Positions 16,250-26,552 of a stretch of DNA of 64,000 nucleotides are shown piece after piece (positions within the stretch are counted from its first letter, which is position 1; each line of letters begins with the position of its first letter). Origin of the DNA: Adhaeribacter aerolatus. Lineage in GTDB: Bacteria; Bacteroidota; Bacteroidia; Cytophagales; Hymenobacteraceae. Location: positions 37,492-101,491 of the forward strand of contig NZ_BJYS01000032.1 of NCBI RefSeq assembly GCF_007991635.1. Direction: 5' to 3'. The translations under genes and the position numbers were made by a program. A model generated the notes under the pieces. It saw only the letters and a program-made list of their open reading frames with translations. It was not told the origin of the DNA and made no database searches.

Positions 16250-17599
16250 TTATTTCCGGTTAAATAAATCCAGTACGGCCGTGCTCATGGCCAGCACACC
16301 GGTTTTAATGGTAGGCTCCGGCAAGGGCGCAAATTTACTCGAATGTAAACCTGGCAGTTCGGCACCTTTGGCTTTGCTTTCGGCTATCTTTTTAGGGTCT
16401 ACGGTACCCAGCCAGAACATGCAAACAGGAATTTTAGCTTCGGTGCGGCCGTAGAAAGAGAAGTCTTCGCCCACCATGGAGGGCGGTGTTTCTACTACTT
16501 TATCGGGCCCCAAAACGCGTTTAAAAGAAGCCGTGAGGCGGCGGGTCAGTGGAATATCGTTATAAGTAAAAGGAGTAAACTGATCGCGCACAGTAACTAG
16601 GGGCAGGCGGTTTTCGGGCAGGCCCGCCTCCCGGCCCAAGCCATCGCACATGCGTTTAATACTAGCAATGGTATTGTTGCGCACCTCGTCGCTGTAAGAT
16701 CGCAAAGTAAGTTGCAGCTTTACCTCGTCGGGGATTACGTTAAAAGAAGTACCGCCGTGGATAGAACCTACTGTAACAACTGCCGGTTGAAACGGCGAAG
16801 TCTCGCGACTAACAATGGTTTGCAGGGCCATTACCAGTTGCGAGGCCAGCACGACCGGGTCCTTAGCTTTGTCCGGCACGGCCCCATGGCCACCAATGCC
16901 GCGTACCGTTATATCTACCGCATCTACATTAGCCATAATATTGCCTTCGGTGTAGCCGACCTGCCCGGCCGGAATACTGGCATTGGTGTGCAGCGCCACC
17001 ACGTAATCCGGTTTCGGAAACTTGGTAAATAAACCTTCCTGCAGCATGGCTTTCGCGCCACCGCTTCGTTCTTCGGCAGGCTGACCAATTAAAACCAGCG
17101 TGCCTTTCCAGTTATTCTTAAACTGCGCCAGGGTTTTGGCTACGCCGGTAAAAACGGTCATGTGCACATCGTGACCGCAGGCCTGCATAACTGGTACGTC
17201 TTTGCCATCGTCGGATTTACCTAAAGCCTTACTCGCGTACGGCAACCCGGTCTCTTCCAGAATAGGCAGGGCATCTAAATCGGTGCGGATTAAAACGGTG
17301 GGGCCGCTGCCGTTTTTTAAAACCCCTACTATCCCATAACCACCAATATTTTGCGTAACGGCATAGCCCAGGCTTTTTAACTCGGCAGCCATCCGGGCCG
17401 ACGTATTTTTTTCCTGAAACGAAAGCTCCGGATGCTCATGCAGGTGCTGGTATAATTTAGCTAAATCGGGGTAAGCCGATTGAATAAACTGCACGAAAGC
17501 TTTGTCCGGTGCCGGCGACTGGGCCGCAACCATCCGGACCAGCCCGGAAAAGATAAAAAGCAGGATACCAAACCGCTGGAAAAACATAATTTGCTGCAT
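16250..17599 (-). CDS. M20-family amidohydrolase, exported
   Basis: A 449-residue hippurate/aminoacylase-type M20 protein. It has a signal peptide (MFFQRFGILLFIFSGLVRMVAAQ), the metal motif ACGHDVHMT near residue 130, PAEERSGGAKAML near 165, a dimerisation (lid) domain around 215-330 (VRGIGGHGAVPDKAKDPV) and a late VGEDFSFYG motif. Expected reaction: hydrolysis of an N-acyl amino acid or amide in the periplasm. The first Met is at 17599; a start at the fifth residue (MFFQ) gives the same signal peptide. Single gene. Confidence 0.92.
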   Translation of the reverse strand: MQQIMFFQRFGILLFIFSGLVRMVAAQSPAPDKAFVQFIQSAYPDLAKLYQHLHEHPELSFQEKNTSARMAAELKSLGYAVTQNIGGYGIVGVLKNGSGPTVLIRTDLDALPILEETGLPYASKALGKSDDGKDVPVMQACGHDVHMTVFTGVAKTLAQFKNNWKGTLVLIGQPAEERSGGAKAMLQEGLFTKFPKPDYVVALHTNASIPAGQVGYTEGNIMANVDAVDITVRGIGGHGAVPDKAKDPVVLASQLVMALQTIVSRETSPFQPAVVTVGSIHGGTSFNVIPDEVKLQLTLRSYSDEVRNNTIASIKRMCDGLGREAGLPENRLPLVTVRDQFTPFTYNDIPLTRRLTASFKRVLGPDKVVETPPSMVGEDFSFYGRTEAKIPVCMFWLGTVDPKKIAESKAKGAELPGLHSSKFAPLPEPTIKTGVLAMSTAVLDLFNRK

Positions 17600-17867
17600 T
17601 ATTTATAAGCTGGTATTTTTTCAAAACTACAAAGCTTTAGGTATTTCCAAAAATATCTTTTCCGGACCGAAATACGCGGGCAGTTTAAAGATGGCCGCCA
17701 ACACAAAGCAGGGTTTTTAATATTTTTTTTAGCGGATAACCTATCTGATAATAAGTTCTTTAGCCCGCTTGAACAAAAAACAGATAAAATTTTTCTGAAA
17801 AAGCGGGTTACCTTCTTTTGCACCCGGTATTAACGGTATCAGAAACTAAAACCCAATTAAAACAACA

Positions 17868-18080
17868 ATGAAAAACTTATCAAAAATCACTGTATTAGCT
17901 TTTGCTGCTATCTCTTTCACTTTTGCTTCTTGCGGTGGCGAAACTAAAACTACTGAAACTACTGAAACTGAAACTACAGTTGAAGGTACTGAAGCTACTG
18001 AAGATGCAGCTGCAACCGATGCAACTACAACTGATAGCACCACTACTACCACTACTGACTCTACTACTGTTGCTCAGTAA
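17868..18080 (+). CDS. Small Thr/Glu-rich lipoprotein
   Basis: A 70-residue protein with a lipoprotein signal (MKNLSKITVLAFAAISFTFASC, lipid Cys at 22), then a low-complexity Thr/Glu/Ala/Asp tail of about 48 residues. No known domain. The coding sequence is built of repeated ACT and GAA triplets, unlike the GC-richer codon style of neighbours. The next gene at 18251 has nearly the same signal peptide, so the two are tandem paralogues. Followed by its own terminator, so it is likely expressed separately. Confidence 0.8.
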   Translation: MKNLSKITVLAFAAISFTFASCGGETKTTETTETETTVEGTEATEDAAATDATTTDSTTTTTTDSTTVAQ

Positions 18081-18101
18081 TTTTTAGATAATTGCAATAT
18101 T

Positions 18102-18140
18102 AAAACAGCCCGACCGCTTATACCGGTTGGGCTGTTTGTT
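18102..18140 (+). terminator. Terminator after the first small lipoprotein
   Basis: AAACAGCCCGACCG pairs with CCGGTTGGGCTGTTT around a 6-base loop and ends in a T-rich run. Confidence 0.85.
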
Positions 18141-18250
18141 TTAGAAGTAACTTACGTTAGCCCTTCTACGGATATCACTACGCAATTTCTTAAGTAGTTG
18201 GGTTACTTTTTCTTAAATCCGGTATTAAATCAAAATAGAAAAATAAAGTT

Positions 18251-18478
18251 ATGAAAAATTTAGCAAAAATTTCCGTCCTGGCTTTTGCCGCCATTTCTTT
18301 CACTTTTGCCTCCTGCGATTCTAAACCCGCTGAAAATGCAGAAGATGCTACCGAAAGCACTGTAGACGCCGCTGAAGCAGAGATGGATTCGGTAGGTATG
18401 GCCACCGAAGGTGATACCGCTACTGTTCAGGACCAACCCGTAAAGGATGGCGTAGTTGATTCGATGAAAGCTCAATAA
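18251..18478 (+). CDS. Small acidic lipoprotein, paralogue of its upstream neighbour
   Basis: A 75-residue protein with signal peptide MKNLAKISVLAFAAISFTFASC (lipid Cys at 22), differing from the upstream copy at two positions of the first 22. The mature part is acidic and polar (DSKPAENAEDATESTVD, AEAEMDS, TEGDTATVQDQPVKDG). No domain is recognised. It has its own terminator. The conserved signal with diverged tails suggests duplication followed by rapid change of the exported part, or selection only on secretion. Membrane or outer-leaflet location expected. Confidence 0.8.
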   Translation: MKNLAKISVLAFAAISFTFASCDSKPAENAEDATESTVDAAEAEMDSVGMATEGDTATVQDQPVKDGVVDSMKAQ

Positions 18479-18495
18479 GCACTAAAAAATGTATT

Positions 18496-18533
18496 TAAAG
18501 CCTTTGCTCTTAATTGGGCAAAGGCTTTTTTAT
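18496..18533 (+). terminator. Terminator after the second small lipoprotein
   Basis: AAAGCCTTTGC and GCAAAGGCTTT form an 11-bp stem with a T-run. Confidence 0.88.
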
Positions 18534-18678
18534 TCGGGTTAATCTGGTAATCCACTCGTGTTTATTTACCGGCTCGCTGTCTAATACTTATTTTGAGGAG
18601 TTTAATTCAACCAATCAGATTAAGTTTTTCGTATTATTACCCAATCTGGAACGCAACCTGTTTTGATCTGACACGACC

Positions 18679-19617
18679 GTGGACTACAAAGATTATTACA
18701 AAATACTGGAAGTTGACAAGAAAGCCCCCAAAGAGGAGATAAAGAAGCAGTACAAGAAATTAGCCCGTAAATATCACCCGGATGTAAACCCGGGCAACAA
18801 AGAGGCCGAAGAAAAATTTAAAGCTATAAACGAGGCACACGAAGTACTCAGCGACGATGAAAAACGCCAGAAGTACGATACCCTGGGTGCTGACTGGAAA
18901 CGTTACGAACAGGCCGGTGGTGGTGCGGGCGGATTTGACTGGTCGCAGTACGCACAAGGCGGCCGGCCGGGTGGCAGCTACACCTACAGCAACATGGGCG
19001 GCGATTTTGAAGGTGCTGATTTCTCGGATTTTTTCCGGGATATTTTTGGCGGCATGGGTGGCGGTGGCGGACAACAGGCTGGTTCCCGGCGCACCCGCTC
19101 GTTTAAAGGTCAGGATTATACCGCTGAACTGACCTTACCGCTGCACGAAGCCTATACCGGTGGCCGCAAAACCATAACGGTTAACGGTAAAAACCTGCGC
19201 ATTAACATTAAGCCCGGCGTAGAAGATGGCCAGACCATCCGGCTGAAAGGAAATGGTGGCCCCGGTGCCAACGGCGGCGAACCCGGCGATTTATATATTA
19301 CCTTCCGGATTGAACCCGACCCGCACTTTACCCGCCGCGGAAACGACTTGTATGTAGATGCTGATATACCTGTTTATAAAGCCGCTTTAGGAGGCGATGC
19401 CTTTATAGATACCATGAGCGGACAGCTCAAAATTAAAGTAAAACCCGAAACGAAGAACGGCACCCTGCTGCGGCTGCGCGGCAAAGGATTCCCGGTTTAT
19501 AACCAGCCCGACACGTTCGGCGATTTGTATGTAAAAATAAATTTGCAATTACCCGAAAATTTAACCGAGAAAGAAAAAGATTTATTTCAGCAACTGGCTC
19601 AAGCCCGGGGGGAGTAA
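18679..19617 (+). CDS. cbpA: DnaJ-family co-chaperone, CbpA-like (class B)
   Basis: The 312-residue protein has a J domain at residues 4-70 with HPD at 33-35 (KYHPDVNPG), a Gly/Phe-rich linker at about 75-125 ([30 protein letters not shown]), and two C-terminal substrate domains. There is no CXXCXGXG zinc centre, so it is a class B protein of the CbpA/DnaJ2 type that stimulates Hsp70. The start codon is GTG at 18679 (Val read as Met), set by the family N-terminus [12 protein letters not shown]. The CbpM-like regulator follows 107 bases later. The gene name is assigned by domain layout and this pairing. Confidence 0.92.
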   Translation: MDYKDYYKILEVDKKAPKEEIKKQYKKLARKYHPDVNPGNKEAEEKFKAINEAHEVLSDDEKRQKYDTLGADWKRYEQAGGGAGGFDWSQYAQGGRPGGSYTYSNMGGDFEGADFSDFFRDIFGGMGGGGGQQAGSRRTRSFKGQDYTAELTLPLHEAYTGGRKTITVNGKNLRINIKPGVEDGQTIRLKGNGGPGANGGEPGDLYITFRIEPDPHFTRRGNDLYVDADIPVYKAALGGDAFIDTMSGQLKIKVKPETKNGTLLRLRGKGFPVYNQPDTFGDLYVKINLQLPENLTEKEKDLFQQLAQARGE

Positions 19618-19724
19618 TTCGTTTTTCGTTAATCGTTGTCCGTTATTCGATTAGTGTTGTTTGTTCGTTGTTGATTCTTGTTTCCTAATTACTAATAGCT
19701 AACAACTAATCACTATAGACCGCT
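19618..19724. repeat. Low-complexity spacer between the chaperone genes
   Basis: The 107-base gap is made of GTT/CGTT words, then TAACTA-type words (near 19694-19715: CTAACAACTAATCAC). Similar TAACTA/CACTAATAACTA runs occur before nuoB (near 45755-45790) and after the PAP2 gene (near 54846-54890), so this is a dispersed simple repeat. Confidence 0.5.
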
Positions 19725-20054
19725 ATGAAATATATTGCCATTGAAGAATTTTGTAGCCACCACGGCGTAGAAATTACCTTAATTCGGGAGTTCGCCGCTT
19801 TTGGATTGGTACCCTTGCACGTAGAGAACAACCGCGAGTTTCTGCCGGACAAAGCTATTACCCGCCTGGAACGCACTTTGCGGCTATTTCGGGATTTAGA
19901 TGTTAATAAAGAGGGGATTGAGGTGATTTTGCGCATGCGCAAACAATTGAAAAAATTACGCCGCGAACACGAAAAATTACTTAACCGTCTTCAGCAACTG
20001 GAAAATCCGGGAATAGCCCGCAACTATATTATTCAGGAAATTGACTTGGAATAA
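19725..20054 (+). CDS. cbpM: Chaperone modulator CbpM-like protein
   Basis: A 109-residue protein with a MerR-like N-terminal helix-turn-helix (YIAIEEFCSHHGVEITLIREFAAFGLV), then a long coiled-coil (RLERTLRLFRDLDVNKEGIEVILRMRKQLKKLRREHEKLLNRLQQLE, about 45-95). This is the CbpM family, which binds the J domain of CbpA and regulates it. It follows the CbpA gene on the same strand. The DnaJ-CbpM pairing is the main support for the name. The real function in this species is an inference. Confidence 0.85.
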   Translation: MKYIAIEEFCSHHGVEITLIREFAAFGLVPLHVENNREFLPDKAITRLERTLRLFRDLDVNKEGIEVILRMRKQLKKLRREHEKLLNRLQQLENPGIARNYIIQEIDLE

Positions 20055-20108
20055 CCAGTCTCTTTTCTTAGCTGGTATATTTAAAGTATTTATATAGCAA
20101 GGCGGCTC

Positions 20109-21338
20109 TTAAGGCACCAGCAACTTACCGGTTGCATAATCGTGCAGGTATTCGTAGCGGAGCAATAGTTTACCGTGACTGGCAATGGTAGCCCGCTGAA
20201 TAATGCCTTGCGCATCGTTCCGGAACAAATGGGGAAATACTACGTCTATTAACTGCCGGCCAAAGTCGCGGGAAGCGTTGCGAGGCAATTCACAAGGCAA
20301 ATTATCTACGGCCATTACCGTAATATTCTTCGATCGGCTAAAAGCTGGTTCCAGTAATTCCGTTTGGGGGTTGTAATCGTAAACCGGGTCCAGGATGGTA
20401 GAAGCCCGTTTGGTGCTGGGTACCGAGCCATCAATATCGCAGGTAATATCGGCAATGGTGTTTATCTTAAAATTAGGGTGGCGCATTTCGGCTGGGGTAA
20501 ATAATACAGGCGCGGCCGGATTCCAGTAAGCCCCCGCCATTAATAAATCTGTTACTTCGCTAAATTTCCCAAACGTAGATTGATATTCTTTCGGGTGGGC
20601 ATAAAAGTCCGGCGTATCCCATACTTTGCCGTCGCGGCGGGCATTATAATCCGACGAGTGCAGTTGCGCGTAAACCGGTTCCGCAAATTCTTTATACAAA
20701 TAATCAAATACGCTCACTTTCCGGATGCCCATGCGGGTAAGCACCTCCATGGCGCCGGTTGCTACGCGGCCGCCACCGGTTACAGCAATTTTAATTGGCG
20801 GCAAGGCTTTTACTTTAAAATATTCTTCTTCCATGTCGTCCATGTCCACGCATTGCCAGGCTGGTTTCAAGTCGAAAAGGCCCCATTTTTTACCGTAAGT
20901 CTTTATTCCGTTGTAAGCGCCCACAATACCGGCGTAGTAGCCAAATGCCACCATGCGCTCGCCTTTATCGGTGGTTAATAATTCATAATCGATGAGGGTA
21001 ATATTTTTTTCCAGAATGGCTTTTAACAACTTCTGGTTATGCGGCTGCTTTTTAATGGTGTGGGAGAAAAACAAATAAGTTTTATTTGGAATCAGTTGGT
21101 CTACGGGCACTTCTTTTACACCCATCAAAATATGGCAACTAGTTAAATCTTCCTGCACCGGTATGCCTAGTTCTAAATATTCCTCATCAGCGTAACTGCG
21201 CACCGGGCTGGCCTGCACAATTATTTCTACTTCCGGAAAAGCTGCTAAAGTCTCCTGGCACTTTAAAGGGGTTAAGGGCACACGCTTATCCGGCGGTATA
21301 CGCCCTTCCCGGATAATGCCTAATTTTATTTTATTCAT
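20109..21338 (-). CDS. NAD(P)-dependent oxidoreductase, saccharopine/alanine-dehydrogenase-like
   Basis: The protein (409 residues from the chosen start) follows the lysine-forming saccharopine / alanine dehydrogenase layout: an N-terminal domain beginning IKLGIIREGRIPPDKRVPLTP, a central NAD-binding Rossmann fold (IAVTGGGRVATGAMEVLTRMG), and a C-terminal part with ITCDIDGSVPSTKRAST. The catalytic Lys and His typical of the family are plausible in the N-terminal domain (HTIKKQ). I chose ATG ending at 21338 because MNKIKLG is the family start; the frame extends 5 residues further upstream. Exact substrate (alanine, saccharopine or another amino acid) is not determined. Single gene. Confidence 0.82.
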   Translation of the reverse strand: MNKIKLGIIREGRIPPDKRVPLTPLKCQETLAAFPEVEIIVQASPVRSYADEEYLELGIPVQEDLTSCHILMGVKEVPVDQLIPNKTYLFFSHTIKKQPHNQKLLKAILEKNITLIDYELLTTDKGERMVAFGYYAGIVGAYNGIKTYGKKWGLFDLKPAWQCVDMDDMEEEYFKVKALPPIKIAVTGGGRVATGAMEVLTRMGIRKVSVFDYLYKEFAEPVYAQLHSSDYNARRDGKVWDTPDFYAHPKEYQSTFGKFSEVTDLLMAGAYWNPAAPVLFTPAEMRHPNFKINTIADITCDIDGSVPSTKRASTILDPVYDYNPQTELLEPAFSRSKNITVMAVDNLPCELPRNASRDFGRQLIDVVFPHLFRNDAQGIIQRATIASHGKLLLRYEYLHDYATGKLLVP

Positions 21339-21642
21339 ATACAGAATAAACAACAGCAGTTGCCGCGTGTTTGCAGCTTTAATTCAGAACCGAATAATAA
21401 TCCCAAAACCAGTTGCCGCGCTTAGTCAGGTAAAATAAGGAATCTTCCGGTAAAATACAATTGGGTCGGCACAAGTCTTAAGTGTAATAAGGTAGCTTAT
21501 AGTTTTTTGGTGCGCGCTAAAAACAACAATAGCAAACCTTCAAATACCAGCCTATTACTTTTAAATATCTATAGCATTGGGTTATACTGATAGGGCTTTG
21601 GGAAAATAATACAACTGGTTTAAAATTCTAAATTATTCCCGT
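21339..21642. other. Divergent intergenic region
   Basis: About 300 AT-rich bases between the oxidoreductase and gcvP. No gene or clear hairpin was seen here; the putative gcvP promoter lies at the right end. Confidence 0.5.
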
Positions 21643-21650
21643 TACTTTTG
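21643..21650 (+). promoter_or_regulatory. Putative gcvP -7 promoter element
   Basis: TACTTTTG matches TAnnTTTG, 58 bases upstream of the gcvP ATG. The region around 21616-21621 (TGGTTT) could provide a weak -33 contact. Confidence 0.5.
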
Positions 21651-21707
21651 TGTTAAGAGGTTATTAAGACCAGATTCATCCTAATTCTCAGCTCATAATA
21701 TTCTTAT

Positions 21708-24632
21708 ATGTCCTATAAAATTAAGCCTGCCGATATTTTTAAAGAGCGCCACAACGGCCCGGTAAAAAGTCAGATTCAGGCGATGCTTAAAACCGTTAAA
21801 GTTGATTCGCTGGACCAACTGATTGATGAAACCGTACCGGCGGCTATCCGGCTGAAAAAACCGTTAAATATTCCGGAGGCTTTAACCGAGCGTGATTTTC
21901 TGAAGAGGTTTAAGAAAATTGTCCAGCAAAATAAAGTTTTCCGTTCCTACATTGGCCTAGGTTATCACGATACTGTTTTACCTCCGGTAATTCAGCGGAA
22001 TATTCTGGAAAACCCGGGTTGGTATACCGCCTATACGCCTTACCAGGCCGAAATTGCGCAAGGCCGTCTGGAAGCCCTGATAAATTACCAAACCATGGTA
22101 ATGGACCTGACCGGGATGGAAATTGCCAATGCCTCGCTGCTCGACGAAGCTACTGCCGCCGCTGAGGCCATGGGTATGTTTTACGCCCAGCGCAAGAGCA
22201 CCCGCAAAAACGCAACCCGCTTTTTTGTGTCGGAGCAGGTATTGCCTCAAACTTTAGATGTACTTAAAAGCCGTTCTACGCCGTTGGGCATTGAACTAAT
22301 AGTAGGCAATCACCGCGAAGCTGACTTAACCGACGAAACCATTTTTGGAGCGCTGCTGCAATACCCTGGTGCCGACGGCGAAGTTTTTGACTATACTAAT
22401 TTCTTTAAGCAGGCCCACGATAGCGATATTATGGTGGCCGTAGCCGCCGATTTATTAAGCCTGACCTTATTAACTCCTCCGGGTGAACTGGGTGCCGATG
22501 TAGCCGTGGGTTCGAGCCAGCGTTTTGGCGTACCCATGGGCTATGGTGGTCCGCACGCGGGCTATTTTGCCACCAAAGATGCCTTTAAACGTAATATTCC
22601 GGGCCGGATTATTGGGCAGTCGGTAGATGCACACGGCAACAAAGCTTATCGCATGGCGCTGCAAACCCGCGAGCAGCACATCCGCCGCGAAAAAGCTACT
22701 TCTAATATTTGTACGGCCCAGGTATTATTATCGGTTATGGCCGGTATGTACGCGGTTTATCACGGTCCGCGCCGCTTAAAATATATTGCCCTGAATGTGT
22801 ATCTGCTTACCCAACTCCTGGAAAAAGCTTTACAGGACTTAGGCCTGGAGCAGGTAAACGAATATTATTTCGATACTTTAAAGATTCGGGTGGAAAGTGC
22901 GGAACTTAAAAATGCGATTCGCCAGGAAGCCGAGGCCGCCCAGATAAACCTACGTTACTTCGAAGATAATTTTATCGGTATCTCGCTTAATGAAAATACT
23001 GATTTAGCTGATTTACAGGAACTGGTGGCAGTATTCTCGAAAGTAATGAATAAAACTACCGAAGCCGCTAATTTATCGGAATTGCCGAACGAAGCCGACA
23101 TTAACTGGCCAGAGGCATTAATTCGGAAAACCACTTACCTGGAGCACGAAGTTTTCAACCGCTATCATTCCGAAAGTGAGCTGTTGCGCTACATGAAATA
23201 CCTGGAGAACAAAGATTTTTCTTTAACCAACGGCATGATTCCGCTGGGCTCCTGCACCATGAAACTGAATGCCACCGCCGAAATGATACCGGTTACCTGG
23301 CCCGAAATCGGCAACCTGCATCCCTTTGCGCCCGCCGACCAGGCCCAAGGTTACCAACAGATATTCGCAGATCTGGAAGGTTGGTTATGCGAAGTTACCG
23401 GGTTTGCCGGCATCTCACTGCAACCTAATTCCGGTGCGCAAGGCGAATACGCCGGTTTAATGGTTATCCGGGCGTACCACGAAGCGCGCGGCGACCACCA
23501 CCGGAACGTAGCTTTAATTCCCACTTCGGCCCACGGCACCAACCCGGCTAGTGCCGCTATGGCCGGTATGAAAATAGTGCTGGTGAAATGCGATGAGAGC
23601 GGTAATATTGATGTAGCCGATCTACGTGCCAAAGCCGAAGCTCATAAAAACGACCTCTCCTGCCTGATGGTAACGTACCCGTCTACCCACGGCGTTTACG
23701 AAGAAAGCATCATCGAAATTTGCCAACTGGTACACGAGAACGGTGGCCGGGTTTATATGGACGGCGCGAACATGAACGCCCAGGTAGGCCTGACCAGTCC
23801 GGCTAATATTGGCGCCGATGTGTGCCACCTGAACTTGCATAAAACTTTTTGTATCCCGCATGGTGGCGGCGGACCGGGCGTGGGCCCGATTGGCGTAGTA
23901 GCGGATTTGGTGCCATTTTTGCCAGGCCACGCCATAGTGCCCATTGGTGATGAAAAAGCTATTTCAGCGGTATCGGCAGCTCCTTGGGGCAGTGCCAGTA
24001 TTCTGCCTATTTCTTACGCTTATATTTCGATGATGGGCGGCGAGGGCTTAACCGAAGCCACCAAGTTTGCTATTCTGAACGCCAACTACATTAAAGCCCG
24101 CCTGCAGGATCATTACCCGGTATTGTACACTGGCACCAACGGCCACTGCGCCCACGAAATGATTCTGGATTGCCGGGCTTTCAAAAAAGCCGGGGTAGAA
24201 GTAGAAGATATTGCCAAACGTCTGATGGACTACGGTTTCCACGCCCCGACTGTATCGTTCCCGGTACCGGGCACTTTAATGGTGGAGCCTACTGAAAGCG
24301 AGCCAAAAGAAGAACTCGATCGTTTCTGCGATGCCATGATTTCTATCCGGGAAGAAATAAGAGAAATAGAAGAAGGCCGCGCCGACCAGAAAAACAACGT
24401 ACTTAAAAATGCCCCGCACACTGCTCAGGTTGCGTTGGCCGAAAACTGGGACAAACCTTATACCCGCGAAAAAGCCGTTTACCCTTACGAGTTCTCCCGT
24501 ATTGCTAAATTCTGGCCAGCCGTTAGCCGCGTAGATAACGCTTACGGTGACCGTAACTTAATTTGTAGCTGTACACCGCTGGAAGCCTATGCGCAACCCG
24601 AAGAAGTTACAACTGCTACGGGTATTGAGTAA
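21708..24632 (+). CDS. gcvP: Glycine dehydrogenase (P protein of the glycine cleavage system)
   Basis: The 974-residue protein matches the full-length single-chain P protein: N-terminal half beginning FKERHNGP and including [18 protein letters not shown], then the C-terminal half with the PLP motif [18 protein letters not shown]. The Schiff-base lysine is K712. It decarboxylates glycine and passes the aminomethyl group to the lipoyl-H protein. No gcvH, gcvT or lpd is in the window; they must lie elsewhere. The other lipoate-linked genes here, lipA and the E1 enzyme, are in different operons. Length is typical. A terminator follows at once. Confidence 0.97.
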   Translation: MSYKIKPADIFKERHNGPVKSQIQAMLKTVKVDSLDQLIDETVPAAIRLKKPLNIPEALTERDFLKRFKKIVQQNKVFRSYIGLGYHDTVLPPVIQRNILENPGWYTAYTPYQAEIAQGRLEALINYQTMVMDLTGMEIANASLLDEATAAAEAMGMFYAQRKSTRKNATRFFVSEQVLPQTLDVLKSRSTPLGIELIVGNHREADLTDETIFGALLQYPGADGEVFDYTNFFKQAHDSDIMVAVAADLLSLTLLTPPGELGADVAVGSSQRFGVPMGYGGPHAGYFATKDAFKRNIPGRIIGQSVDAHGNKAYRMALQTREQHIRREKATSNICTAQVLLSVMAGMYAVYHGPRRLKYIALNVYLLTQLLEKALQDLGLEQVNEYYFDTLKIRVESAELKNAIRQEAEAAQINLRYFEDNFIGISLNENTDLADLQELVAVFSKVMNKTTEAANLSELPNEADINWPEALIRKTTYLEHEVFNRYHSESELLRYMKYLENKDFSLTNGMIPLGSCTMKLNATAEMIPVTWPEIGNLHPFAPADQAQGYQQIFADLEGWLCEVTGFAGISLQPNSGAQGEYAGLMVIRAYHEARGDHHRNVALIPTSAHGTNPASAAMAGMKIVLVKCDESGNIDVADLRAKAEAHKNDLSCLMVTYPSTHGVYEESIIEICQLVHENGGRVYMDGANMNAQVGLTSPANIGADVCHLNLHKTFCIPHGGGGPGVGPIGVVADLVPFLPGHAIVPIGDEKAISAVSAAPWGSASILPISYAYISMMGGEGLTEATKFAILNANYIKARLQDHYPVLYTGTNGHCAHEMILDCRAFKKAGVEVEDIAKRLMDYGFHAPTVSFPVPGTLMVEPTESEPKEELDRFCDAMISIREEIREIEEGRADQKNNVLKNAPHTAQVALAENWDKPYTREKAVYPYEFSRIAKFWPAVSRVDNAYGDRNLICSCTPLEAYAQPEEVTTATGIE

Positions 24633-24658
24633 TATTTAATAATTCTTACTTTTTTAAG

Positions 24659-24689
24659 AGGCCCGGTTACTTAGGTAACCGGGCTTTCT
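24659..24689 (+). terminator. Terminator after gcvP
   Basis: GCCCGGTTAC and GTAACCGGGC form a perfect 10-bp stem with a 4-base loop, followed by TTTCTATTT. Confidence 0.85.
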
Positions 24690-24844
24690 ATTTGTATACA
24701 TATGAAGGTAATGCCTATTCTTCCGGTATATCAAAATCGTTATAGAATATAACTCCTGCTTGACCACTTCGTAAAAATTAAGAAAAAATGGTCCCATTAT
24801 TGCTATAGGTAAATAGCATTTAATTAACAAAAACCTAATCAGAG

Positions 24845-25387
24845 ATGAAAAAATATAGTAGTATTTTAATATTATTCTTATTTGTACTCCTGGCTTCCTG
24901 TTCGCCGGGTTTGCAGGTTAGCAGCGATTACGACGTTGCCACGAACTTCCGGGAGTTTAAAACTTTTGGCTGGTATACCGATAAAGTTAAAACCAAATCC
25001 GATTCAGTAGGGTACGATACCTTCTTCGATAAGCGTATGAAAAGATCCATCGAAACCCAGTTGAAAGGCCTTGGTATGACCTATACCGATAACAATCCGG
25101 ATGTGCTGATTAACTATTCTGTTAATGTGTCGAATCAGCAGCGTTACCGTAACAACTCGCCTTATGGATATGGCTATTATGGCTACCCGTTCGGCATGGG
25201 AACCACCGTACAGCAATACAAAGAAGGAACCATTACCATTGACATGGTTAACGCCAACAAAAAAGAATTACTTTGGCGTGGGGTAGGCGAAACGGAAGTT
25301 GGTAACCGTAATATCAGCGAAGAGAAAGTTCACCAGATTGTTACGAATATTCTGCGGCAATATCCACCGCGGCCCGATAACCGGTAA
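24845..25387 (+). CDS. DUF4136 lipoprotein
   Basis: A 180-residue protein with a lipoprotein signal (LFLFVLLASC, Cys at 19) and the DUF4136 pattern: SSDYDVATNFREFKTFGWY, a central KRMKRSIETQLKGLGM, then INYSVNVS, and the closing LLWRGVGETEV. DUF4136 proteins are outer-membrane or periplasmic lipoproteins of unknown function, common in Bacteroidota. It has a Tyr/Gly-rich loop (YGYGYYGYPFG) in the middle. It has its own terminator and stands alone. Confidence 0.9.
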   Translation: MKKYSSILILFLFVLLASCSPGLQVSSDYDVATNFREFKTFGWYTDKVKTKSDSVGYDTFFDKRMKRSIETQLKGLGMTYTDNNPDVLINYSVNVSNQQRYRNNSPYGYGYYGYPFGMGTTVQQYKEGTITIDMVNANKKELLWRGVGETEVGNRNISEEKVHQIVTNILRQYPPRPDNR

Positions 25388-25413
25388 TATTTATTAGTTT
25401 CGTTTAAACAGGA

Positions 25414-25447
25414 GAGCCTTAGCAATTTTTTGCTAAGGCTTTTTATT
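25414..25447 (+). terminator. Terminator after the DUF4136 gene
   Basis: AGCCTTAGCAA pairs with TTGCTAAGGCT, followed by TTTTTATTT. Confidence 0.85.
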
Positions 25448-25593
25448 TGCATAGGTACTCACCTGAAAAAATTACCTATATTAAACCCCTTATAGCTCAA
25501 AGCTTAAATTCTGATAAAAATATATTGGCTATATTAAGTTCTTACTAGCGGTCTTTGTAATAAAGGCCAAAATCAACCTTGTTAGAGTAAAAA

Positions 25594-26550
25594 ATGGAAT
25601 ATCGCAGATTAGGTAAAACCGATATGGACGTTTCGGTGCTGGGCTTCGGCGCCTCGCCGATGGGAAATGTGTTTGATGTAGCCACTGAGCAGGAAGGCAT
25701 TCAGGCCGTGAACGATGCCATTAACCAAGGTATCAACTTTTTTGATGTAGCTCCTTTTTATGGCTTTACCTTAGCCGAAGAGCGGCTGGGCAAAGCACTG
25801 GTCGGCAAACGAAAAGATATATTTTTAGCTACCAAATGCGGCCGCTACGGCCTGGATGATTTTGATTTCTCCTACAACCGGGTTTTGCAAAGCATCGACG
25901 AATCGCTAACCAGGCTTAAAACCGATTACGTTGATATTTTACAATTGCACGATATTGAATTTGTTGACCGGGAACAAATATTAAACGAAGCTATTCCGGC
26001 TGCCCTGAAAGTAAAGGAAATGGGGAAAGCCCGCTACATTGGTATTACCGGTTTGCCCGTGCGCTACCTCGCCGATATTGCCCGGCAAGTAGAAATAGAC
26101 ACGGTACTTTCGTGGGCGCACTATAATTTGCTCGAAGATGAAGTTAACGACGAATTAGTACCGCTCTCGAAAGAAAAAGGGTTTGGCCTGATGAACGCGG
26201 CGCCTTTACTGCAGCGGATTTTATCGGACGCCCCCCTGCCCGAATGGCACCGTTCACCTCAGGCCGTGAAAGACATGCAGCCTCGTTTATTAGCGTTATG
26301 CAAAAATTACGGCGTAAACTTAAGCGAAGTAGCGATGCGTTACGCCATGGATCACCCGGATATTGCCACTACCATTGTGGGCATGTCTAACCCTACCCAC
26401 GTGCAACAAAACCTGAAAGCAGTAGTTTTGCGGATACCCGACGGGCTTTTAGCCGAAATAGAAGATTTAGTGGCACCCGTTAAAAACCAGATGTGGTTTG
26501 AGGGCAACCCGGCGAATAATATTCCTAAAAAAGAAAAACTAACTAAATAA
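25594..26550 (+). CDS. Aldo/keto reductase, first gene of a sugar operon
   Basis: The 318-residue protein is an AKR with the complete catalytic tetrad: D51 and Y56 (FFDVAPFYG), K81 (LATKCG) and H119 (LQLHDIE). It reads MEYRRLGKTDMDVSVLGFG at the start, and ends with a NADPH-binding region (TTIVGMSNPTHVQQNL). It resembles the L-fucose/L-galactose dehydrogenase group of AKRs, which oxidise the C1 of a sugar. It is the first gene of four tightly spaced genes (25594-28765) all on the plus strand, and the gap to the next is 2 bases. Substrate assignment is an inference. Confidence 0.88.
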   Translation: MEYRRLGKTDMDVSVLGFGASPMGNVFDVATEQEGIQAVNDAINQGINFFDVAPFYGFTLAEERLGKALVGKRKDIFLATKCGRYGLDDFDFSYNRVLQSIDESLTRLKTDYVDILQLHDIEFVDREQILNEAIPAALKVKEMGKARYIGITGLPVRYLADIARQVEIDTVLSWAHYNLLEDEVNDELVPLSKEKGFGLMNAAPLLQRILSDAPLPEWHRSPQAVKDMQPRLLALCKNYGVNLSEVAMRYAMDHPDIATTIVGMSNPTHVQQNLKAVVLRIPDGLLAEIEDLVAPVKNQMWFEGNPANNIPKKEKLTK

Positions 26551-26552
26551 TT

